The position numbers and the translations under genes were made by a program. 64,000 bases of DNA, taken from NCBI GenBank assembly GCA_902792795.1, contig CADBBB010000001.1, positions 22,760-86,759 of the forward strand, read 5' to 3'. The stretch comes from an uncultured Spirochaetaceae bacterium (GTDB lineage: Bacteria > Spirochaetota > Spirochaetia > Treponematales > Treponemataceae). The notes beneath the pieces were generated by a model that worked only from the letters and a program-made list of their open reading frames with translations, did not search any database and had not been told where the DNA came from. This document shows positions 57,950-64,000 of this stretch, piece after piece. Within the stretch, counting starts at the first letter, position 1, and each line of letters opens with the position of its first letter.

Positions 57950-58387
57950 ATGATTGACACGAACGCGGGATTTCTTATCAGCCGCATAAAACAGATTGGC
58001 TCGCGCCTTTTTGACCGCCTGCTTGCCGAAAAGAACATCGGCGCATTCAACGGGGCGCAGGGGCGGATTTTGTACGTACTCTGGCAGGCGGACGGCGTTT
58101 CGCTTAGCGAGATTGCGAAGAATTCGGGGCTTGCGACCGCCACGCTCACGAGCATGATTGACCGAATGGAAGCGGCAGGGCTTGTTCGGCGCGAAGCCCA
58201 CGCCACCGACCGCCGAAAGTTCCAGATTGTGCTTACCGAAAAGGCGCGCGCGCTCGAAGCGGAGTACAAGGCGGTCTCCGACGAAACGACCGCGCTTCAC
58301 TTCAAGGGCTTTTCCGATGAAGAAATCCGCGCGTTCGAGGGGTATTTGCGGCGGGTGCTGGAGAACTTGGAGGAGGCGGAGAAATGA
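57950..58387 (+). CDS. MarR family regulator (radical SAM mobile pair type)
   Basis: 145-aa MarR winged helix ([40 protein letters not shown]). It matches the MarR-type gene that accompanies the radical SAM mobile pair, as I recall that family. The stop overlaps the acetyltransferase start (ATGA). It likely autoregulates through the palindrome at 57324-57353. Confidence 0.9.
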   Translation: MIDTNAGFLISRIKQIGSRLFDRLLAEKNIGAFNGAQGRILYVLWQADGVSLSEIAKNSGLATATLTSMIDRMEAAGLVRREAHATDRRKFQIVLTEKARALEAEYKAVSDETTALHFKGFSDEEIRAFEGYLRRVLENLEEAEK

Positions 58388-59045
58388 GCGAAAAAAAAAC
58401 ACCTAATCCGAACACGCTCCACCCGATTGCGGGCTACGAGAACGAAATCTATGTGAAGCCCGCCGTCAAGAATCCCGCAATCATAGTGGGCGACTTCACC
58501 TACATCGCCGACTCGGACTTTGAGAGCCATGTGACGCACCTGTACGACTGGAACGGCGACCGCCTTGTCATCGGGAAGTTCTGCCAGATTGCTTCGGGCG
58601 TGGAGTTCGTGATGAACGGCGCGAATCACCAGATGAACGCTGTTACGACTTTTCCGTTCTACACGCTCGAAGGCTGGAACGCCGCGTCGCCCGCGAAGTC
58701 CGACCTGCCGCTCAAAGGCGACACGGTTATCGGGAACGATGTGTGGATTGGTCAGAACGCGGTGATTCTGCCGGGCGTTCACATCGGCGACGGCGCGATT
58801 ATCGGGGCGAACGCGGTCGTGGGAAGCGACATTCCGCCGTCACGATTGCCGTAGGCAACCCCGCCCGCGCGATTCGCAAGAAGTTTGACGAAGAGATGAT
58901 TTCCCTGCTGGAAAAGTTTTCGTGGTGGGATAAGCCGATAGAAGAAATCAACGCGCTTATTCCGATTCTGACGAGCGGGGATATTGATACGGTGTGGGCG
59001 GAGATTTTGAGGAGAACGGAGGCAGAGCAATGTCCGTCTGCATAA
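58384..59045 (+). pseudogene. Vat/Xat-type xenobiotic acetyltransferase, frameshifted
   Basis: Left-handed beta-helix acetyltransferase like streptogramin A acetyltransferases. It has [16 protein letters not shown] with the catalytic His and hexapeptides [20 protein letters not shown]. The first frame stops at 58854 after GSDIPP. The rest ([40 protein letters not shown]) continues one frame over to 59045, so one base has been lost near 58838-58845. Either a pseudogene or a sequence error. Confidence 0.85.
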
Positions 59046-59704
59046 AAGACTTAATCCAGAACATGAACCTCGTCGTCGGCTGCGACATCGGCTGCGCATA
59101 CTGCTACGCGCGGTGTAACTGCCGCCGTTTCCACATCACAGACGACTTTTCCGTTCCCGAATTCTTCCCCCAAAAACTGCGCCTAATGGAAAACAGGACG
59201 GCGCACAACTGGCTTTTGACGGGAATGAGCGACCTTTCGGGGTGGCGAAATGAATGGCGCGAGGCGGTCTTTTCAAAAATGGCGGAAAACCCCGCGCACA
59301 ACTACCTTTTTCTGACCAAGCGACCCGAACGGCTTGATTTTTCGTGCGACCTTGAAAGCGCATGGTTCGGCGTGACGGTAACTTCGGCGGCTGAAAAGCG
59401 GCGGATTTCGGACTTGCGGACGCACATTCGCACAAAGCACTACCATGTAACTTTCGAGCCGCTCTTTGACGACATCGGTGAGGTGGACTTGCGCGGAGTC
59501 GGCTGGATTGTCATCGGCACGGAAACAGGCAGACGGCGCGGCAAGGCGGTCTCGCGCATTGAGTGGGTGCGCTCGCTTACGGCACAGGCTCATTCGCTCG
59601 GAATCCCCGTCTTTATGAAAGAGGACTTGCTCCCGATTATGGGCGAGGAGAATATGATTCAGGAACTGCCCGCCGAGTTTACGCGGGTACTGGAGGAGCA
59701 ATGA
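59030..59704 (+). CDS. Radical SAM mobile pair protein A (DUF5131-like)
   Basis: 224 aa. MNLVVGCDIGCAYCYARCNC holds the C-x3-C-x2-C cluster motif. The later LLTGMSDLSGWRNEW and FLTKRPERLDFSCDLESAWF match the phage Gp37/DUF5131-like radical SAM group. The stop overlaps the next gene (ATGA). SD GGAGGCAG. Role of the pair unknown. Confidence 0.85.
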   Translation: MSVCIKDLIQNMNLVVGCDIGCAYCYARCNCRRFHITDDFSVPEFFPQKLRLMENRTAHNWLLTGMSDLSGWRNEWREAVFSKMAENPAHNYLFLTKRPERLDFSCDLESAWFGVTVTSAAEKRRISDLRTHIRTKHYHVTFEPLFDDIGEVDLRGVGWIVIGTETGRRRGKAVSRIEWVRSLTAQAHSLGIPVFMKEDLLPIMGEENMIQELPAEFTRVLEEQ

Positions 59705-60270
59705 AAACACACCGATTTGCCATTTTGAGCGTTCTTGCATTTTCTGCCCTGACGCTTTTTTCATGCGCTCCTGAATCGGAAAGCACGGGCGACGTTCAAA
59801 AAACCGACTGTCCCGAAGAAATCACTGCCCGCGCCTTCCGCTTTGCCGAATTGTACCGCGACTCCGAAACCCAATATGCGTGGGGCGGGCAGGACGCAGT
59901 TCGCGCGATAAAAATCGACTGCTCCGGCTTGGTCGTGATGTGCTACAAATACGCGCTCGTTGACACAGGCTATTCACTCCCCTTTTCCGACGCAAGCGCA
60001 AGCGGAATGTACGCGGATTTTTCCCGCAGTGTTCCGATTGGCGAACTTCGGCAGGGCGATTTGATTTTTATGGGCGAAAGCGACAGCAGCCGCATAACCC
60101 ACATCGCGATTTTCGACAGGATTGAGAACGGCGCGGTTTATTTTATCGACAGCACGCAGAAAGACACGGACGGCGACGGCGTTGACGACATAAACGGCGT
60201 TACGGAGCGGAATTACGAGGTGTCAGACAAACGGCTGAAATCGTTCGGCATAATGCAGGTTGCAAAATAG
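59701..60270 (+). CDS. NlpC/P60-family lipoprotein
   Basis: 189-aa cell-wall peptidase-type protein. Lipoprotein signal (LSVLAFSALTLFSCAPE). The catalytic Cys is in IDCSGLVVMCYKYA, and the His in ITHIAIFDRI. A calcium-loop-like DTDGDGVDD follows. It starts inside the stop of the rSAM A gene (ATGA) and sits between the two rSAM genes, an unusual cargo. Confidence 0.88.
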   Translation: MKTHRFAILSVLAFSALTLFSCAPESESTGDVQKTDCPEEITARAFRFAELYRDSETQYAWGGQDAVRAIKIDCSGLVVMCYKYALVDTGYSLPFSDASASGMYADFSRSVPIGELRQGDLIFMGESDSSRITHIAIFDRIENGAVYFIDSTQKDTDGDGVDDINGVTERNYEVSDKRLKSFGIMQVAK

Positions 60271-60283
60271 GAGAAGCAGAAAT

Positions 60284-61198
60284 ATGTTTGACAGAAATAA
60301 CATCATCGTAAAGGAAACGGAAGTCAAGACCGTGATGACAAAATCGTCGCTGCCCGTCGGCGGCTACTCGGTCAATCCCTATGTGGGCTGCCCGCACGCC
60401 TGCCGCTACTGCTACGCTTCTTTCATGAAGCGGTTTACGGGTCACACGGAAGACTGGGGAACGTTCCTCGATGTGAAGCGGTGGAAGCCGATTGAAAATC
60501 CCAAAAAATACGCTCATCAGCGCGTGGTCATCGGCTCGGTTACGGACGGCTACAATCCGCTTGAGGCAGAGTTCGGCAGGACGCGGGCGGTGCTTGAGGA
60601 ACTGCGCGGAAGCGGCGCGGACATTCTCATCTGCACGAAAAGCGACCTCGTTCTGCGCGACCTCGACCTGCTCTTGGAGATGGACAAAATCGGCACGGTT
60701 ACGGTTTCGTGGTCAGTCAACACGATCGACGAGGATTTCAGGCGCGATATGGACGACGCGGCGAGCATAGAGCGGCGCATTGCGGCGATGAAGACGGCGT
60801 ATGACGCGGGGCTTCGCACGGTCTGCTTCGTGTCGCCCGTGTTCCCCGCGCTCACAGATTTCGAGGCGATTTTCGCACGCGTGAAAAATCAGTGCGACCT
60901 TTTCTGGCTCGAAAACCTGAACCTGCGCGGCGGCTTCAAAAAGACGATTCTGGACTACATCGCAGAAAAACACGCCGACCTCGTGCCGCTTTACGACGAA
61001 ATCTACAACAATCACGACCGCCGCTATTTCGAGGGCTTGGAGGAAAAAGCGCGGGCAATGGCGGAAAAAAACGGCTCGCCGTTCGTTGACAACGAAATGC
61101 CCTACAGCCGCGCAGAGCGGGGAAAGCCCGTCGTGGTGGATTATTTTTACCACGAGGAAATCAGGGGCAGCGCGAACACGGGGAAGCGGCGGAAGTAG
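60284..61198 (+). CDS. Radical SAM mobile pair protein B
   Basis: 304-aa radical SAM enzyme. VNPYVGCPHACRYCYASFMK has the C-x3-C-x2-C motif, and VVIGSVTDGYNPLEAEFGRT and FWLENLNLRG follow. It pairs with protein A of the same block. SD GGAGAAG, ATG 60284. GC-rich codon usage differs from the aldo/keto reductase flank. Confidence 0.88.
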   Translation: MFDRNNIIVKETEVKTVMTKSSLPVGGYSVNPYVGCPHACRYCYASFMKRFTGHTEDWGTFLDVKRWKPIENPKKYAHQRVVIGSVTDGYNPLEAEFGRTRAVLEELRGSGADILICTKSDLVLRDLDLLLEMDKIGTVTVSWSVNTIDEDFRRDMDDAASIERRIAAMKTAYDAGLRTVCFVSPVFPALTDFEAIFARVKNQCDLFWLENLNLRGGFKKTILDYIAEKHADLVPLYDEIYNNHDRRYFEGLEEKARAMAEKNGSPFVDNEMPYSRAERGKPVVVDYFYHEEIRGSANTGKRRK

Positions 61199-61235
61199 AA
61201 CAGACTTTTTCACAAAATATGCTATACTATCCGTA

Positions 61236-61304
61236 ATGAAAGATGACAACGAGAAAAAGCAGGGCGGCTTGTCCGACATCGACCCCAAAATGCTCGCGCG
61301 GTGA
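61236..61304 (+). pseudogene. N-terminal gene stub (22 aa)
   Basis: MKDDNEKKQGGLSDIDPKML then A-R-stop, with TATACT (61222-61227) just before the ATG. It breaks off where the aldo/keto reductase fragment begins, so it is probably the start of a gene cut by recombination. Confidence 0.45.
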
Positions 61305-61728
61305 AGAACGGAAAAATCCGCTCAATCGGAATATCGAACTTCTACACGGAAAAATCGGTGTCGCATTTCATCAACGACTTCGACATCGCGCCTGCTGTCA
61401 TTCAGAACGAAAACCACCTGAAATATCAGAACAACTCTCTGCGCGACTGGGCGGCACAGCGGGGAATCTTCATCGAAAGCTACTACCCTTTCGGAGGTCG
61501 CGGCCACACGGCAGAGCATCTGAAAAATCCTTTGGTTTTGGAAATTGCAAAGAAACACAAAAAAACAGCCGCTCAAATAATTGTCCGCTGGCATCTGCAG
61601 TCAGGTTACATCGCGATTCCGGGAAGCGGAAAACCTTAAACTTTGACATCTGGGATTTTGAGCTGACTGATTCACAAATGAAAGAACTTGCAAAACTGAA
61701 CACTTCAAAACGATACGAGAACTGGTAA
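61301..61728 (+). pseudogene. 5'-truncated aldo/keto reductase fragment
   Basis: Begins inside the AKR domain (KNGKIRSIGISNFYTEKSVS) and keeps the complete end (FDIWDFELTDSQMKELAKLN) after a frame change at GSGKP (about 61636). The first 180 bp are diverged and GC-rich relative to 56870-57045; from about 61480 to 61636 the DNA nearly equals the left copy. Confidence 0.8.
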
Positions 61729-61744
61729 ATCAGGAGAAAATTTT

Positions 61745-62126
61745 ATGAAGAAACTTGCAGCTTTTTTGTTCACGTTTTTGGGACTAATCACTTTCTCTTT
61801 TGCAGCAACATTCAGCGCTCAAGACAAAAATCGACAGCAAAAAATGGGCAGAGTATGATACAATAATCTTGGGCTATCCAAACTGGTGGGCAAGCATTCC
61901 AATGCCAATTGCAACTCTTTTGGAAAGCTACGATTTTTCGGGAAAAACAATTATGCCATTCTGCTCTCATGGAGGCGGAAGATTCGGCCAGAGCCTTACA
62001 GCGATTTCAAAGCTCGCGCCAAAGGCAACTTTGACAGCCGGGCTTTCAGTTCATTATTCTGGCGGCTCATCTCTTTCAAAAGACGTGGAAAAATGGCTTA
62101 AAAAATGCGGATTAAATAGGGATTAA
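61745..62126 (+). pseudogene. Flavodoxin with N-terminal deletion
   Basis: A signal peptide (KKLAAFLFTFLGLITFSFAA) from 61745 is followed in another frame by the C-terminal flavodoxin half (WAEYDTIILGYPNWWASIPM; FCSHGGGRFGQSLTAISKLA). The FMN-phosphate loop is missing. Sister of the exported flavodoxin at 51146. Confidence 0.75.
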
Positions 62127-62140
62127 ACAGGAGTAACATA

Positions 62141-62845
62141 ATGACCAAAACCCAGCGCCTTAGAATGCCGATCGACATAGGAATGACTCTTCTTTCCATC
62201 ATCCTCATGGGCGGAAACTATTTGTTTCCGGCAGACATTGTGCATGAGATTTTGGGCGTGGCGCTTCTTTTGCTTTGGGCTGTCCACATCGCGCTCAACC
62301 GCCGCTGGTTCGGAGCGATGTTCAAGGGGAAATACAATCCCTACCGCGTCATGCAGACAGTGGTGAACTGCGGCATTTTGATTTGCGCGTTTTTTTTGAT
62401 GATAAGCGGAATCATTCTTTCAAACCATGTCTTTACATTTTTGAACATTCAGGCGGGCTTAGGCTTTGCCCGCGTTGCGCATTTGCTTGCCAGCCACTGG
62501 TATTATCTTTTTATGTCGCTGCATATCGGGCTGCATGTAAGCATGATCGCTAATAAAATCGCGCAAAAAAAAGACGCCGAAAGTGAAAGTTCAAACCAAG
62601 AAAGCAAGCCGCAAAATTCGGCGCGCAAAATCATTTTCCGCATAGTTCTTGCCTTGGCCTGCGCTTACGGCCTTTACGCCTTCATCATCCGCGGAGTTTG
62701 GAAGTATCTTTTCCTACAGCAACAGTTTTTCTTCTTTGACCTGGAACGCGGCTACGTCCTTTTCGCGGTTGACTACATTTCCATCATCATTTTGTTTGCG
62801 ACAATTTCTCATTTAATAGCGGCAAGATTAAAAAAGAATCGATAG
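62141..62845 (+). CDS. DUF4405 membrane protein (cytochrome b561-like)
   Basis: 234 aa, about five to six helices, with paired His in helices (DIVHEILGVALLLLWAVHIA; LHIGLHVSMI) that could bind haem. Members accompany exported flavodoxins and reductases as quinol-linked membrane electron donors (inference). SD CAGGAG. Confidence 0.82.
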   Translation: MTKTQRLRMPIDIGMTLLSIILMGGNYLFPADIVHEILGVALLLLWAVHIALNRRWFGAMFKGKYNPYRVMQTVVNCGILICAFFLMISGIILSNHVFTFLNIQAGLGFARVAHLLASHWYYLFMSLHIGLHVSMIANKIAQKKDAESESSNQESKPQNSARKIIFRIVLALACAYGLYAFIIRGVWKYLFLQQQFFFFDLERGYVLFAVDYISIIILFATISHLIAARLKKNR

Positions 62846-62860
62846 ATCAGAAGGAGCAAA

Positions 62861-62929
62861 ATGGCAATTGAACGTTTTGTTTCTGATGATAAAATCCCTG
62901 AGCAGGATAAAAGGTTTATAAGAAAGTAA
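62861..62929 (+). pseudogene. Micro-ORF remnant of the quinol monooxygenase-like gene
   Basis: 22 codons with SD AAGGAG: MAI fused in frame to ERFVSDDKIPEQDKRFIRK. This equals the first three codons and the C-terminal end of the gene at 51698 (TIERFVSDDDIPERDKSFIR). The rest is deleted. Confidence 0.75.
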
Positions 62930-62944
62930 ACTGCTGCTGAATGT

Positions 62945-63484
62945 TCATTCGTACCGAGAGTTTGATACCCCGGCACCGCTAGAAGCTTCGCTGCAAGTCT
63001 GCGGCGCGGTTGCTGATTTTTTTGCATCCATTCTCATATAGCGGCTTCGCTCGACGAAACCGCAGCTTTCCCAGAATTTAACCGCCGGTCCATTCCATGA
63101 CAAAACTTCGATGTCAATCTTATCTGTTTTCAGTTCTTCAAGCAAAAGTTTTAGGGCTGCACGGCCTTTGCCCTGCCGTCTGAAATTTCTGTCGATGTAA
63201 AACTGCCTAAGATACAGGGGATTTGAACTGTGCCGAACAAGCGCATAGCCTGTGATTCCGTCATTCTCCATAAAAAAATAGGCGGCATAATCACTTTCAA
63301 GAAAACCTTGCATCCGAGCTTTCAGCTCTTCAATATTCATCGTGTTGTCGCTTTTTTCGTCTTCGATGAGCCGCTTGTTTAATTGAGCCAGTTTTTCAAC
63401 ATCTGAAAGCGAGCATTTTTTTATCAGCATACCATCAACAATGTACTGCTTCATAAGTTCATATTCTACTATTTTTCTATCCAT
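62945..63484 (-). CDS. GNAT family N-acetyltransferase
   Basis: 179 aa. Motif A: LRQFYIDRNFRRQGKGRAAL; late motif WNGPAVKFWESCGFVERSRY. Substrate unknown. The start could be ATG 63484 or ATG 63454. Promoter TTGACG-17-TTATTG lies upstream, with GTTAC-TGAAAG-GTAAC between it and the start. Confidence 0.85.
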   Translation of the reverse strand: MDRKIVEYELMKQYIVDGMLIKKCSLSDVEKLAQLNKRLIEDEKSDNTMNIEELKARMQGFLESDYAAYFFMENDGITGYALVRHSSNPLYLRQFYIDRNFRRQGKGRAALKLLLEELKTDKIDIEVLSWNGPAVKFWESCGFVERSRYMRMDAKKSATAPQTCSEASSGAGVSNSRYE

Positions 63485-63598
63485 AATTTAGGTTACCTTT
63501 CAGTAACTACAATAATACTGTGCGGTAACCTTCGTCAATATCATTCTTGTTATAGGAAGTTGCCATCTGACGTAAGTGACATCCTCCCCCATATCCGC

Positions 63599-63604
63599 TA
63601 TAAT
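63599..63604 (+). promoter_or_regulatory. -10 box of the NimA-like gene
   Basis: TATAAT, 17 bp after GTGACA (63576-63581). The ATG follows 6 nt later, so the message is leaderless. TAAGTGAC at 63573-63580 equals one half of the TetR operators. Confidence 0.65.
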
Positions 63605-63610
63605 CAAAAC

Positions 63611-64000
63611 ATGTTCAGAACGATGAGAAGATTCAAGCAGCAGATTTCAGATGCTGAATGCAAAGAGATTTTGAAAAATGAAAAACGAGGAGTTCTTTCC
63701 CTGCTGGGTGATGACGGATATCCTTACGGGCTTCCCCTCTCCCACTTTTACAGCGAAGAAGACAACAAGATTTATTTTCACGGCGCAAAGGAAGGCCACA
63801 AAATTGATGCCATAAAATACTACGATAAGGCAAGCTTCTGCGTTTATGACCAGGGTTACCGCAAGGATGGTGAATGGGCGCTGAACATCAACAGTGTAAT
63901 AGTCTTTGGAAAAATCCGCCTTGTAACAGACCCGGATCTTACCCGCCAGATCTGCACAAAACTGGTTTATAAATTCACAGATGATCAGGCATATCTTGAA
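63611..64000 (+). CDS. Pyridoxamine 5'-phosphate oxidase-like/NimA-type flavoprotein (cut by window end)
   Basis: 130 codons visible and still open at the end. MRRFKQQISDAECKEILKNE, RGVLSLLGDDGYPYGLPLSH, IYFHGAKEGHKIDAIKYYDK match small FMN-binding split-barrel proteins, some of which (NimA-type) reduce nitro drugs. Fits the redox theme of the cluster. Confidence 0.88.
   Translation, partial: MFRTMRRFKQQISDAECKEILKNEKRGVLSLLGDDGYPYGLPLSHFYSEEDNKIYFHGAKEGHKIDAIKYYDKASFCVYDQGYRKDGEWALNINSVIVFGKIRLVTDPDLTRQICTKLVYKFTDDQAYLE

Overview
The window looks like a chromosomal segment of a host-associated treponeme-type spirochaete (inference). The grounds are the many signal-peptide lipoproteins, abundant GGDEF proteins, a double FeoA plus FeoB iron system, a TrpB2-type tryptophan synthase beta chain, codon usage of roughly 48-50% G+C, and sigma-70 promoters that often sit only 6-9 nt before an ATG. 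I saw no rRNA, tRNA or CRISPR array.

Layout. 1-26 kb is mostly housekeeping. It holds the 3' half of carB, a Ste24-type protease, proS, an orphan ABC ATPase, an M29-like aminopeptidase, a sugar operon (xylulokinase, DUF4867, fucose/arabinose-isomerase-like protein), two diguanylate cyclases, rubrerythrin, a DUF1848 protein, a lipoprotein hydrolase, the feoA-feoA-feoB-FeoB-associated operon and an ABC-F protein.

24-37.5 kb is an accessory island. Six promoters share a 19-bp palindrome, TCTATCA-N5-TGATAGA, placed 10-11 bp upstream of the -10 box. They drive genes of unknown or barely known function: a 228-aa protein, two paralogous ~190-aa proteins, a glycine-zipper peptide, a uracil-DNA-glycosylase-fold-like protein, an HD hydrolase, a PcfJ-like protein and a WYL-domain regulator. 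An AT-rich block (about 26.7-33.5 kb) splits this regulon. It carries a PARIS-like defence pair (AAA ATPase plus DUF4435 TOPRIM protein), a second UDG-like protein, tiny glycine-zipper proteins, an HTH protein behind a heavily structured leader, and an operon of a tandem zinc-finger protein with two long coiled-coil proteins, one carrying a central Gly/Ala membrane-type segment. This island is the best candidate for an undescribed system.

37.5-51 kb returns to mixed metabolic genes. It contains a RhuM-Doc/Fic fusion and a second RhuM protein, an EamA transporter, an MFS exporter with a leader peptide and attenuator-like leader, trpB2, coaE, proC, purB, a four-S1-domain protein, a NifX-like protein, a DUF3737 beta-helix protein and a third GGDEF protein.

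51-64 kb is a redox/electrophile-stress cluster around a TetR regulator: exported flavodoxin, quinol monooxygenase-like protein, cyclophilin-like lipoprotein, DUF362 protein, DXS-like transketolase, aldo/keto reductase, DUF4405 membrane protein, GNAT and a NimA-like flavoprotein. Two of its promoters are near-duplicates. The cluster is scarred by micro-ORF remnants. It is interrupted by a GC-richer radical-SAM mobile pair element (flavin reductase-like, MarR, frameshifted Vat/Xat acetyltransferase, rSAM A, NlpC/P60 lipoprotein, rSAM B), flanked by two partial, recombined copies of the aldo/keto reductase gene.
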